Positions 1 to 5,764 of a stretch of DNA of 8,195 nt are shown here, one piece after another. The stretch is from NCBI GenBank assembly GCA_902765655.1, contig CACXAK010000042.1:1-8195 (forward strand), read 5' to 3'. The number at the start of each line of letters is the position of its first letter. Position 1 is the first letter of the stretch. The position numbers and the translations under genes are program-made. The stretch is from an uncultured bacterium. GTDB lineage: Bacteria; Cyanobacteriota; Vampirovibrionia; Gastranaerophilales; Gastranaerophilaceae. The notes under the pieces were generated by a model. That model searched no databases and was not told the origin of the DNA. It worked only from the letters and a program-made list of their open reading frames with translations.

Positions 1-1
1 A

Positions 2-1273
2 AATAAAAATTGTGTTGTAATAAATATTAAAGACATTAACGGAGAATTGCAGAAATATATTATCAACTATGTACACAAAACTATTGAAACATATGATAAA
101 TACGTTTATTTCTTTGTTCCGCTTTCAGATGATAATTCAGATAAAAAACTTGTAAAAAGACTGATAAATCACAATCATGTATTCACAACAATTTTTGCAA
201 GTCATTCTTACAAATATGCTTCAGAATTAAAATCTCATGCTCAAAACGTAATGTTGTTTGCTCCTGAAACAACACAGCATGATTTTGCTTCATACAACAC
301 TTTCCTGAACAAATTGAATCCGTCTGAAGGAATTATTTACGGGAAATTAACACAGGGAATTCCTTTAATTATTTCATTGGAAGATTTGAATCTTGATTTG
401 ACAAAAGAAGACGTCTTTGGCGACAGACAAAGATTTGTACCGGCAATTGAAGAAGATGTTTTGTCTTCAAATGATATTTATGCAATAAATAATTTGCAGG
501 AAGCCCCGGAACTTCATTCCTCTCAAGATTTGAAAGCTGATGAAGATACATACACGGATTCATCATCAGATATTTCATCATTTGTACCTGCTGAAGATTC
601 TGAAGATAGCTACGAATCTGAAATAACAAATCAGGATAATGAATTTGAATCTGATGAGCAGCCATACACAACTGAGGAATATTCAAATTCAGAAGCCGAG
701 GACTCAATTCAAAACAAACCGGCTATAGAAAACATTTTGGCTGATGATAATGTTGAATATGAAGATGAAGAAACAGAAGGGGTTGAACCTGTTAAATCTG
801 AAGATATTGAATCTGTTTCTCAAGACGTTCAAGATGCATCAGAAGAAGAAAATGACGATGACACAGATTTATCTTTTATGGATGAATTTAATGCCGCGGG
901 TGAAAATGAAATAGAATTACCTGAAAATGATTTTCCACAGGAAGAAAATGACCAACTTACCGAAGATGATTTAGATTTTATAGAAAATTCTCAAAATGAT
1001 AACCCGATTGAAAATGATGATTTTTCGGATGAAGATTTTGATGACAATGAAAATACCCCAATTGTACCAGTGTATGAAACAGAAGATGAAACAGAACAAT
1101 CAGTCAGCAATATAGGTTTCGTAGCAGGCGATAAAGTATCTCACCCGAGATACGGGAATGGTGTTGTTGAAAAAATTATTAAATACGGGAATAAAACTCT
1201 CTGTTCCATAACATTTGAAAATGTAGGAAGAAGACTTTTAGATCCGTCCGTTTCAGATTTTGAAAAAATATAA
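2..1273 (+). CDS. C-terminal part of a hypothetical protein with acidic linker and PcrA/UvrD-like Tudor tail (5' truncated)
   Basis: The frame is open from base 2 and enters from outside the window. The TTG at 47 has a GGAG only two bases upstream and is read here as an internal Leu. The first ~130 visible residues look like an alternating beta/alpha fold: hydrophobic strands YVYFFVPL, HVFTTIFASHS and NVMLFAP, then GIIYGKLTQGIPLIISL. This order resembles the end of a RecA-fold ATPase of the FtsK/HerA kind, but no Walker A is in the window, so this is a weak inference. A roughly 230-residue linker follows, very rich in Asp, Glu, Ser and Asn and probably disordered. The last ~55 residues (GDKVSHPRYGNGVVEKI, then ITFENVGRRLL) match the Tudor-like module at the C-terminus of PcrA/UvrD helicases, which is known to contact RNA polymerase. 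The gene ends 11 bases from the convergent chorismate mutase gene. Confidence 0.82.
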   Translation, partial: NKNCVVINIKDINGELQKYIINYVHKTIETYDKYVYFFVPLSDDNSDKKLVKRLINHNHVFTTIFASHSYKYASELKSHAQNVMLFAPETTQHDFASYNTFLNKLNPSEGIIYGKLTQGIPLIISLEDLNLDLTKEDVFGDRQRFVPAIEEDVLSSNDIYAINNLQEAPELHSSQDLKADEDTYTDSSSDISSFVPAEDSEDSYESEITNQDNEFESDEQPYTTEEYSNSEAEDSIQNKPAIENILADDNVEYEDEETEGVEPVKSEDIESVSQDVQDASEEENDDDTDLSFMDEFNAAGENEIELPENDFPQEENDQLTEDDLDFIENSQNDNPIENDDFSDEDFDDNENTPIVPVYETEDETEQSVSNIGFVAGDKVSHPRYGNGVVEKIIKYGNKTLCSITFENVGRRLLDPSVSDFEKI

Positions 1274-1284
1274 TAAAATTATAA

Positions 1285-1641
1285 TTATTTTCTTAAATTT
1301 GATGCACCTTTTAAATACACAAACTTTGGTTTAAAGTCTTCGTCACAATTATAAACAATAAGTATGCGCAGACACATTTTTAATGAGCCGGGGACATCAA
1401 GTTCGTGATAACACATCATTGCGACATCATCCCAACCAAGTAATAACCTTGGGAATTTGGCAGGAAAATCCGCATTTAAATCAGATGTTGTTGTAAAAAT
1501 TACATGCGAAATATTTTTTGTACCTTTAATATCATTTTGTTCGAACATTTCACCCAAAAGTTCTAAAGTAGCATCTTCAAGTGCTTTTGAAGTATTTTCT
1601 TCAACTGTTATCGCGCCTCTTATACCTTTTGTTAACATCAT
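1285..1641 (-). CDS. aroH: Chorismate mutase, AroH type
   Basis: This 118-residue protein converts chorismate to prephenate, the branch step towards Phe and Tyr, and is probably cytoplasmic. It matches the Bacillus subtilis AroH family in length and at essentially all active-site positions I can recall. These are Arg8 in KGIRGAITVE, Phe59-Pro-Ala61-Lys62 and Arg65 in DFPAKFPR, Cys77 and Glu80 in CYHELDVPG, Arg92 in CLRILIVYN, and Tyr109 and Leu116 in VYLKGASNLR. Each lies one or two residues after the B. subtilis number. Its ATG (1641-1639) overlaps the fmt TGA as ATGA, so it is probably translationally coupled to fmt. A GGGGTGA ribosome binding site lies just upstream, inside fmt. A second ATG follows the first immediately, so the exact start could be one codon later. 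It is the last gene of the def-fmt-aroH operon and converges on the gene ending at 1273. Confidence 0.94.
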   Translation of the reverse strand: MMLTKGIRGAITVEENTSKALEDATLELLGEMFEQNDIKGTKNISHVIFTTTSDLNADFPAKFPRLLLGWDDVAMMCYHELDVPGSLKMCLRILIVYNCDEDFKPKFVYLKGASNLRK

Positions 1642-2549
1642 CTTTTCACCCCGTTATACCAATCTGATGCCTTCATTTCACCTTTGCCTTCCGGCTTTAC
1701 GGTTATCAGTCTTACAAGTCCTTTCCCGCAGCCCATATCTACACCATCTTTTGAATGAGCCGCAATTTTGCCCTGAACACCACTGCCATCAATTTTTTCC
1801 GTTTCAATAACTTTAATTATCTTGTTGTTAAAAATAAAATATGCCCCGGGACTCCTGCATACCCCACGCACAAGATTGTGAATATCAGTATTCGATTTTG
1901 ACCAGTCAATAAGACACTCTTCTTTAGTCAGTTTTGGAGCCATACAAACTCCGTCTTCACACTGTTTTTCAGGTTTTAAAGTGCCATTTCTAAGTTCCAC
2001 CAAAGTCTGTTCAATCATTTGCGGAGATTTTTCCCCTATTTCATTCCACAACTCTTCGCAATTCATACTCTCAGAAATCGGGATAACAAGTTTTTTGCAT
2101 ATATCACCACAATCAAGCCCGAGTTCAGTTATCATAGTACAAATCCCGGTTTCGCTGTCACCATTAATGATTGCACGCTGAATCGGATTTGCCCCGCGGT
2201 ATTTTGGTAAAAGTGATGCATGAAGATTTATTGTTTTATATTTAGGAATATCCAATACTTCCTGCGACAAAATTTGCCCAAAAGCAAATGTTACGAAAAA
2301 ATCCGGCTCAAATTTCTTCAATTCTTCCTGGACTTCCGGTTCTTTCCTTATTGACTGCGGCTGAAACACAGGAATATTATGTTCGAGTGCATACTTTTTT
2401 ATAGGAGAAGCTTGCAGCTTTTTCCCTCTGCCTGCTGGTTTGTCAGGTTGTGTTACAACGGCGCAAACCTCAATTTTGTCAGAATTATTTAGATAATCCA
2501 ACGATTTTAAACCAATATCAGGAGTTCCGAAAAAAACAATTTTTAACAT
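1638..2549 (-). CDS. fmt: Methionyl-tRNA formyltransferase
   Basis: The 303-residue protein transfers a formyl group from 10-formyl-tetrahydrofolate to Met-tRNA(fMet) for translation initiation. The start MLKIVFFGTPDIG is canonical. The N-terminal catalytic domain carries the triad Asn108, His110 and Asp146, with the same numbering as E. coli Fmt. These lie in NLHASLLPKYRGANPIQRA and ELGLDCGDI. The tRNA-contacting loop after QPDKPAGRGKKL is present. The C-terminal OB-like domain is complete to LITVKPEGKGEMKASDW, so the length is normal for the family. The gene overlaps the end of def by 7 bp. The only purine-rich site, AGAGGAG, is about 14 bases before the ATG, so translation probably relies on coupling to def. 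Confidence 0.97.
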   Translation of the reverse strand: MLKIVFFGTPDIGLKSLDYLNNSDKIEVCAVVTQPDKPAGRGKKLQASPIKKYALEHNIPVFQPQSIRKEPEVQEELKKFEPDFFVTFAFGQILSQEVLDIPKYKTINLHASLLPKYRGANPIQRAIINGDSETGICTMITELGLDCGDICKKLVIPISESMNCEELWNEIGEKSPQMIEQTLVELRNGTLKPEKQCEDGVCMAPKLTKEECLIDWSKSNTDIHNLVRGVCRSPGAYFIFNNKIIKVIETEKIDGSGVQGKIAAHSKDGVDMGCGKGLVRLITVKPEGKGEMKASDWYNGVKR

Positions 2550-3100
2550 ATTTGGGATTTGAGCTCCTCTTCATCTAAAAGTTTATCCGGTTCAATTGAA
2601 GGAAGATTATGCTTTTGTAAAACTTCTTCTGCCTCAAATCTGTTTAAGCAGTGATCGATAAATAAGATTCCGTCAAGGTGATCATTTTCATGCTGAATAC
2701 ATCTTGCTAAAAGTGTTCCGTCTTTTACTTCCATAACAAATTGTTTTCCGTGTTCGTTTGTAGCTTTTACCAAGATATCTTTGTATCTGACAACGTCAGT
2801 ATATGCTTCAGGGAAACTCAGACAACCTTCAGTACTTTTTACCGCGCCAGACTTTTTAATAATTTTCGGATTTATAAAAACCATCGGATCCATAGGATCA
2901 TCTTTTGTTGAAGCATCAACAACAAAAACTCTTAAATTTACCCCGATTTGCGGGGCTGCAAGTCCAACACCGTTTTGGGCATACATAGTATCAAACAAAT
3001 CTCTTATTAAATCGCTGATTTTTTTTGATACTTTATGAACTTCTTTTGAGGGTTCTCTTAATGATTCCTCTCCATAGTGCAACACTCTTTTTACTGCCAT
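2543..3100 (-). CDS. def: Peptide deformylase
   Basis: The 185-residue metalloenzyme removes the formyl group from the N-terminal Met of new polypeptides at the ribosome exit. All three family motifs are intact: motif 1 GVGLAAPQIG (residues 44-53), motif 2 EGCLSFPE (91-98, metal ligand Cys93) and motif 3 QHENDHLDG (136-144, metal ligands His137 and His141, catalytic Glu138). After motif 3 there is a charged tail of about 40 residues, longer than the minimal type-1 enzyme but within family variation. It is the first gene of the def-fmt-aroH operon. An AAGGAAGG site lies about 10 bases before the ATG, and a candidate promoter lies at 3133-3161. The def-fmt pairing is common in bacteria and supports both calls. 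Confidence 0.97.
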   Translation of the reverse strand: MAVKRVLHYGEESLREPSKEVHKVSKKISDLIRDLFDTMYAQNGVGLAAPQIGVNLRVFVVDASTKDDPMDPMVFINPKIIKKSGAVKSTEGCLSFPEAYTDVVRYKDILVKATNEHGKQFVMEVKDGTLLARCIQHENDHLDGILFIDHCLNRFEAEEVLQKHNLPSIEPDKLLDEEELKSQIC

Positions 3101-3132
3101 AATATGATAACCTTCCTTAACTTCTTTACATC

Positions 3133-3161
3133 ATACTACAATAAATTCTCCCCCTTTGCAA
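3133..3161 (-). promoter_or_regulatory. Candidate promoter of the def-fmt-aroH operon
   Basis: On the minus strand, TTGCAA (3161-3156) is followed after 17 bases by TAGTAT (3138-3133). These match the -35 and -10 consensus at four of six positions each. The predicted transcript would start near 3126 and leave a leader of roughly 25 bases before the def ATG. The same TAGTAT -10 at 17-bp spacing precedes the PurH-like gene. Alternatively, def may use the symmetric TATAAT at 3207-3212. Confidence 0.42.
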
Positions 3162-3179
3162 TAAAAGTGTAAAATGCTA

Positions 3180-3208
3180 TCGCAAAAAAAATGATAACGT
3201 GCTATAAT
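3180..3208 (+). promoter_or_regulatory. Candidate extended -10 promoter of the TPR gene
   Basis: TCGCAA (3180-3185) is followed after 17 bases by a perfect TATAAT (3203-3208). The -10 is preceded by TGC, giving the extended form TGnTATAAT. Transcription would start near 3215. The ribosome binding site TAAGGAG (3221-3227) lies 8 bases before the ATG at 3236, so the leader is very short. Confidence 0.6.
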
Positions 3209-3217
3209 TATAGCGTT
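3196..3217. repeat. Palindrome centred on the -10 element
   Basis: Bases 3201-3214 (GCTATAATTATAGC) form a perfect 14-bp palindrome. Outer arms AAC (3196-3198) and GTT (3215-3217) extend it, with a two-base bulge on the left. It contains TATAAT on both strands (3203-3208 plus, 3212-3207 minus). It could be a symmetric bidirectional -10 between def and the TPR gene, an operator, or both. Confidence 0.5.
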
Positions 3218-3235
3218 GATTAAGGAGTATAAATT

Positions 3236-3727
3236 ATGAAAAAGCATGCACTAATTTTGGGTTTGATTATGAGTTTATGTTTTGCAGGTTCTGCAGCTTT
3301 GGCTACTGATGCTGAAGCAAATAAAACAATTACGGAAATCGGAATCCTGGTTAATGCCCAAAAATATCAAATAGCGTTAACAAAGTGCAATTCCGCTATA
3401 CAAAAATACCCGGGAGAATCCTTTTTGTATTATTGGAGGGGCTCAATACATAATTCTATGGGAGAAAAACAAACCGCTATTGAAGATTTTAACAAGGCAA
3501 TTGAGCTTGATGCAAAAAATGAAAAGGCATATGTCCTGAGAGGGATATGCAAGGCCGATTTGGAAGACAAAGAAGGCGCACTTGAAGATTACAACAAAGC
3601 AATTGAACTAAATCCCGATGATGGCAGCGCATATTCAATGCGTGCAATGGTAAAACTTGATTTGGGAGATTTTGACGGCGCTAACAAAGATTTAGATACT
3701 TCAAATAAATTGATGAACAGCAAGTAG
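3236..3727 (+). CDS. Exported tetratricopeptide-repeat protein
   Basis: The 163-residue protein starts with a clear Sec signal peptide: MKKH, a hydrophobic core (ALILGLIMSLCFAGSA) and an A-L-A cleavage site after about residue 23. The single Cys in the core is not in a proper lipobox, so a secreted or periplasmic soluble protein is expected. The mature part is four 34-residue TPR units: a divergent one at ~27-60, then 61-94, 95-128 and 129-162. Units two and three are classical, with AIEDFNKAIELD and ALEDYNKAIELNPDD. TPR arrays are protein-binding scaffolds, and the partner cannot be read from the sequence. The start is fixed by TAAGGAG 8 bases upstream. The next gene starts 8 bases after the stop, so the two are probably co-transcribed. 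Confidence 0.9.
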   Translation: MKKHALILGLIMSLCFAGSAALATDAEANKTITEIGILVNAQKYQIALTKCNSAIQKYPGESFLYYWRGSIHNSMGEKQTAIEDFNKAIELDAKNEKAYVLRGICKADLEDKEGALEDYNKAIELNPDDGSAYSMRAMVKLDLGDFDGANKDLDTSNKLMNSK

Positions 3728-3735
3728 GAATAAAA

Positions 3736-4170
3736 ATGAGAGTACAAAAAATTGATAATACGCATTTTGGAGCACTGATAAGAATAAAAAGTCCTGAGGA
3801 ACTGTTTGCACAGGCAAATCAAATGATTAATAACATATCCCCGGAATATAGAGGACTTATGGCAGGCGCATCAAGTACGGCTTCCAGTTCAGCCGGCTCC
3901 GGGCTGATAACAACAGGCAGTGCATCAAATTCTCTCGCAACAGGTTTTGATGTTATAGGGACTGCATATTGCGCAAAGGCAGCAGGTATTGATTCTTTTG
4001 GAATTGTTCCGAGTGCAGCAGCAAAATCAGCAAGTATTTTAACTCCGAAAACACTTGCTTCAAGCGCTGAAAACCCTTCTGTTGCAGGTGCTATATTTTC
4101 CGGCTTAGGCGGCTTTATCCATAAACACTTCAAAGTTTTTGGAAGCAGCACAAAGAAAATTCCGTCATAA
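3736..4170 (+). CDS. Small Ala/Ser/Gly-rich protein with N-terminal N-x-x-F-G-A motif
   Basis: The 144-residue protein belongs to no family I can name. It opens with MRVQKIDNTHFGALIRIK. A short N-terminal N-x-x-F-G/K-A/G stretch like this is, from memory, frequent in unrelated proteins of gut Melainabacteria. A helical segment follows (SPEELFAQANQMINNI), then a low-complexity Ala/Ser/Gly/Thr-rich middle (~45-115) and a basic C-terminus (IHKHFKVFGSSTKKIPS). There is no signal peptide and no convincing membrane helix. AGGA lies six bases before the ATG, and the gene sits 8 bases behind the TPR gene, presumably in one operon. An open frame antisense to it (4151-3819) lacks such support. Its stop is separated by a single base from the stop of the convergent deaminase gene. 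Confidence 0.8.
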   Translation: MRVQKIDNTHFGALIRIKSPEELFAQANQMINNISPEYRGLMAGASSTASSSAGSGLITTGSASNSLATGFDVIGTAYCAKAAGIDSFGIVPSAAAKSASILTPKTLASSAENPSVAGAIFSGLGGFIHKHFKVFGSSTKKIPS

Positions 4171-4171
4171 C

Positions 4172-4624
4172 TTATCTTGCTTCTTCAAGTTCGCGTCTTA
4201 AATCGTCAACCGAAACTCTCACAATAGGACTATTCTCATCTTTTTGCAAAACACAATGAGTTATGCCTGACTGAACAATAAATCTTTTACATAAAATACA
4301 AATCATATTATGTCCCCATATATATATCGTTGCATCCTGACATCTGTCTTGTCCTGCCTGAATAATTGCATTTTGCTCGGCATGAATCGAACGGCATGTT
4401 TCGTATTGAGTACCTGATTTGATATTATGATCAATTCTGTAACATGAACCGCGTTCAGCACACGATTCGACTTTTGACGGCGTCCCGTTATAGCCGGTTG
4501 CCTTAATTTTTTTATCAGTCCCGACAATTACCGCTCCGACTTGCGCTCTTATACAATTTGAACGACTTGCACATGTTTTTGCCAAATCTAAAAAATATTC
4601 ATCCCATGGTTTAATATTAGTCAT
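4172..4624 (-). CDS. dCMP deaminase family protein (ComEB-like)
   Basis: The 150-residue zinc enzyme is expected to deaminate dCMP to dUMP, feeding thymidylate synthesis. Landmarks, numbered from ATG 4624, are the N-terminal KPWDEYFLDLAKTCASRSNC, RAQVGAVIV (core strand), TGYNGTP (substrate loop), SIHAEQNAI with ligand His81 and catalytic Glu83, and CILCKRFI with ligands Cys109 and Cys112. The CxxC is preceded by Ile where the family usually has Pro. The C-terminal tail is acidic. An upstream TTG (4639) would add five residues but overlaps the ribosome binding site, so ATG 4624 is preferred. A related deaminase such as a riboflavin or tRNA deaminase is less likely, because the Cys-rich loop ESCAERGSCYR is typical of dCMP deaminases. 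The gene lies downstream of the PurH-like gene with 73 bases between, and could share its transcript or have its own promoter. Confidence 0.92.
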   Translation of the reverse strand: MTNIKPWDEYFLDLAKTCASRSNCIRAQVGAVIVGTDKKIKATGYNGTPSKVESCAERGSCYRIDHNIKSGTQYETCRSIHAEQNAIIQAGQDRCQDATIYIWGHNMICILCKRFIVQSGITHCVLQKDENSPIVRVSVDDLRRELEEAR

Positions 4625-4631
4625 ATTATTA

Positions 4632-4636
4632 CCTTT
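4632..4636 (-). promoter_or_regulatory. Ribosome binding site that sets the deaminase start
   Basis: On the minus strand this reads AAAGG, seven bases before ATG 4624. The alternative TTG at 4639-4637 abuts this site on its 5' side and has no binding site of its own, which argues for the 150-residue product. Confidence 0.65.
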
Positions 4637-4658
4637 CAATAATTTTTTATTGTAATGT

Positions 4659-4682
4659 CTTAGTGCCTTAGTATCTTAGTGA
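4659..4682. repeat. Three tandem 8-bp units, CTTAGTNN
   Basis: The bases read CTTAGTGC, CTTAGTAT and CTTAGTGA back to back. On the minus strand this is ACTAAG repeated every 8 bp, 35-58 bases upstream of the deaminase ATG and just after the PurH-like stop. It could be an operator spaced near one helical turn, part of a dispersed intergenic repeat, or slippage. No promoter is evident beside it. Confidence 0.6.
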
Positions 4683-4697
4683 CATACGGCCTTTATT

Positions 4698-5630
4698 TTA
4701 ATATCTCTTATTCCTTATTTTTGTAAATATCATCGAAATTCCGTATTTATCAGCCATTTTTAAAATATCGGTTGATTTATTACTGTCGCCTGATTCTACA
4801 ATTAATCCGATTCGCCCCTGAATAGCCGTATTCAATACCTGAGATGTCTCAATAGAACAATCCAGAGCCATCACGGCATCTTTTGAATTTTCACATGCCA
4901 AATCCATTGCACTTTCAACGGCAGTAACCATATTAGAACGCCCCTGAACAATGGCTTTTGTACTTAAATCTTTTACTATTGCAACAGATGAAGATTTTAA
5001 ATGTTTTGAAATTTTCCACCCGAAAACTGCATCCTCAACTTGCTCCTGAGTTGGTTTTACCTGCGAAACAACCTTAAAGTTGTCTTTTGAAAGTTTACTT
5101 GTATTCTGCTCCTGAACCAAAATTCCAAACGGAGTAACTTTAATATCCTTTGAGCAAAAGCCCTGCAATTCATGCAGCGGAGTTTTAATTAAAATCACAT
5201 TTATATCAGTATCTAAAAGATACGAAAATGCTTCTTTTGAAAACCCGACAGAAATTACATTTTTTATTTTCAAAGATTTTAATAATTTAGCGACTTCGAG
5301 AGATACTTCTTTTGAAAATCCCGCACTTGAACCGGCAATTGAAACCGGATCAGAATCTAGAGCTTTATTAAAAGCATCTTCCGTTGTCGCACCTAATGCA
5401 ACCGCACAAATAAAACCTTCATTTGATATCACGGCAGAATTAACATCAAAAAATTCGCCCAAAATTTTTATATTTTCAGACAAATTTATGTAATCAATGT
5501 ACTCTAAATCTTTATTTCTGCTCAGAATTTCATATTCCACGCCATCGGAAATTCCGGAAATTCCTGCCGCCTGATGCGGATTAGCCCCGCATGGCAATGA
5601 TTCAATATTATTAATTTCAATAGTTTCCAT
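4698..5630 (-). CDS. Stand-alone AICAR transformylase-like protein (PurH C-terminal domain homologue), catalytic motif lost
   Basis: The 310-residue protein aligns along its length with the transformylase half of bifunctional PurH. Matching landmarks are GANPHQ (16-20, PurH ENPHQ), DSDPVSIAG (92-100, DPVSAFGG), FGILVQEQ, FGWKISKHLKSSSVAIVKD (203-221, FxWKxxKxxKSNAIV) and the C-terminal DKYGISMIFTKIRNKRY. The IMP cyclohydrolase domain is absent. The catalytic KHTNPCG region is replaced by SNEGFICAVALG (69-80), so the Lys-His pair is gone. GAGQMSR has become VQGRSNM, SDAFFPF has become LDCSIET, and the GGSIRD loop has become SGDSNKS. True AICAR formylation is therefore unlikely. A ligand-binding or regulatory role is possible but unproven. 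ATG 5630, preceded by AAGAGG at six bases, is preferred over TTG 5636. It is transcribed divergently from the gene at 5765. Confidence 0.85.
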   Translation of the reverse strand: METIEINNIESLPCGANPHQAAGISGISDGVEYEILSRNKDLEYIDYINLSENIKILGEFFDVNSAVISNEGFICAVALGATTEDAFNKALDSDPVSIAGSSAGFSKEVSLEVAKLLKSLKIKNVISVGFSKEAFSYLLDTDINVILIKTPLHELQGFCSKDIKVTPFGILVQEQNTSKLSKDNFKVVSQVKPTQEQVEDAVFGWKISKHLKSSSVAIVKDLSTKAIVQGRSNMVTAVESAMDLACENSKDAVMALDCSIETSQVLNTAIQGRIGLIVESGDSNKSTDILKMADKYGISMIFTKIRNKRY

Positions 5631-5636
5631 ATACAA

Positions 5637-5642
5637 CCTCTT
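5637..5642 (-). promoter_or_regulatory. Ribosome binding site that sets the PurH-like start
   Basis: On the minus strand this is AAGAGG, six bases before ATG 5630. The TTG at 5636-5634 touches the site and cannot use it, so the 310-residue product is favoured. Confidence 0.65.
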
Positions 5643-5648
5643 AAGTTG

Positions 5649-5677
5649 ATACTAGCACGAATATATTGTCTGTTCAA
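5649..5677 (-). promoter_or_regulatory. Candidate promoter of the PurH-like gene
   Basis: On the minus strand, TTGAAC (5677-5672) is followed after 17 bases by TAGTAT (5654-5649). TGC directly before the -10 gives an extended -10. The -35 and -10 each match four of six consensus positions. The leader before ATG 5630 would be only about 10-15 bases, just enough for the AAGAGG site. Confidence 0.5.
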
Positions 5678-5678
5678 C

Positions 5679-5713
5679 TGATACAATTATCAAATTCCCT
5701 TGCAAAAATTGCA
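5679..5713. repeat. Two short inverted repeats between the divergent promoters
   Basis: TGATA-CAAT-TATCA (5679-5692) lies between the two -35 elements. TGCAA-AAA-TTGCA (5701-5713) overlaps the plus-strand -35. The TGATAC half also recurs directly at 5647-5652, beside the minus-strand -10. They are placed like operators for a shared regulator, but short A+T-rich inverted repeats are easily found by chance. Confidence 0.3.
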
Positions 5714-5728
5714 TGTCTTTTATATAAT
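5700..5728 (+). promoter_or_regulatory. Candidate promoter of the gene at 5765
   Basis: TTGCAA (5700-5705), exactly 17 bases, then a perfect TATAAT (5723-5728). This is the best promoter-like sequence in the window. Transcription would start near 5735. AAGAGG (5754-5759) lies five bases before the ATG at 5765. Confidence 0.68.
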
Positions 5729-5764
5729 CTTTTTAAGATTAGAGATATATTTTAAGAGGTTAAT

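Noticed and set aside
47..49. TTG as start of the first gene
   Set aside because: The frame stays open to base 2 and the GGAG is only two bases from the TTG, so the codon is more likely an internal Leu of a truncated gene.
369..707. Minus-strand open frame inside the acidic linker of the first gene
   Set aside because: The acidic codons of the plus strand (GAA, GAT) give Leu/Gln/His-rich shadow frames on the other strand. No start signal or family match is seen.
1268..1292. A/T inverted repeat between the convergent genes as a terminator
   Set aside because: The stem contains no G or C and is imperfect. It is indistinguishable from general A+T richness.
3819..4151. Open frame on the minus strand antisense to the gene at 3736-4170
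   Set aside because: It lies wholly inside the plus-strand gene, which has a ribosome binding site, operon position and N-terminal motif. The minus frame has no such support.
4659..4682. The 8-bp tandem repeat as a CRISPR remnant
   Set aside because: The units are far too short, directly adjacent without spacers, and no cas gene is nearby.
4698..5630. Functional purH annotation
   Set aside because: The cyclohydrolase domain is missing and the Lys-His catalytic pair and three other conserved motifs are replaced, so homology is clear but the enzymatic call is not supported.
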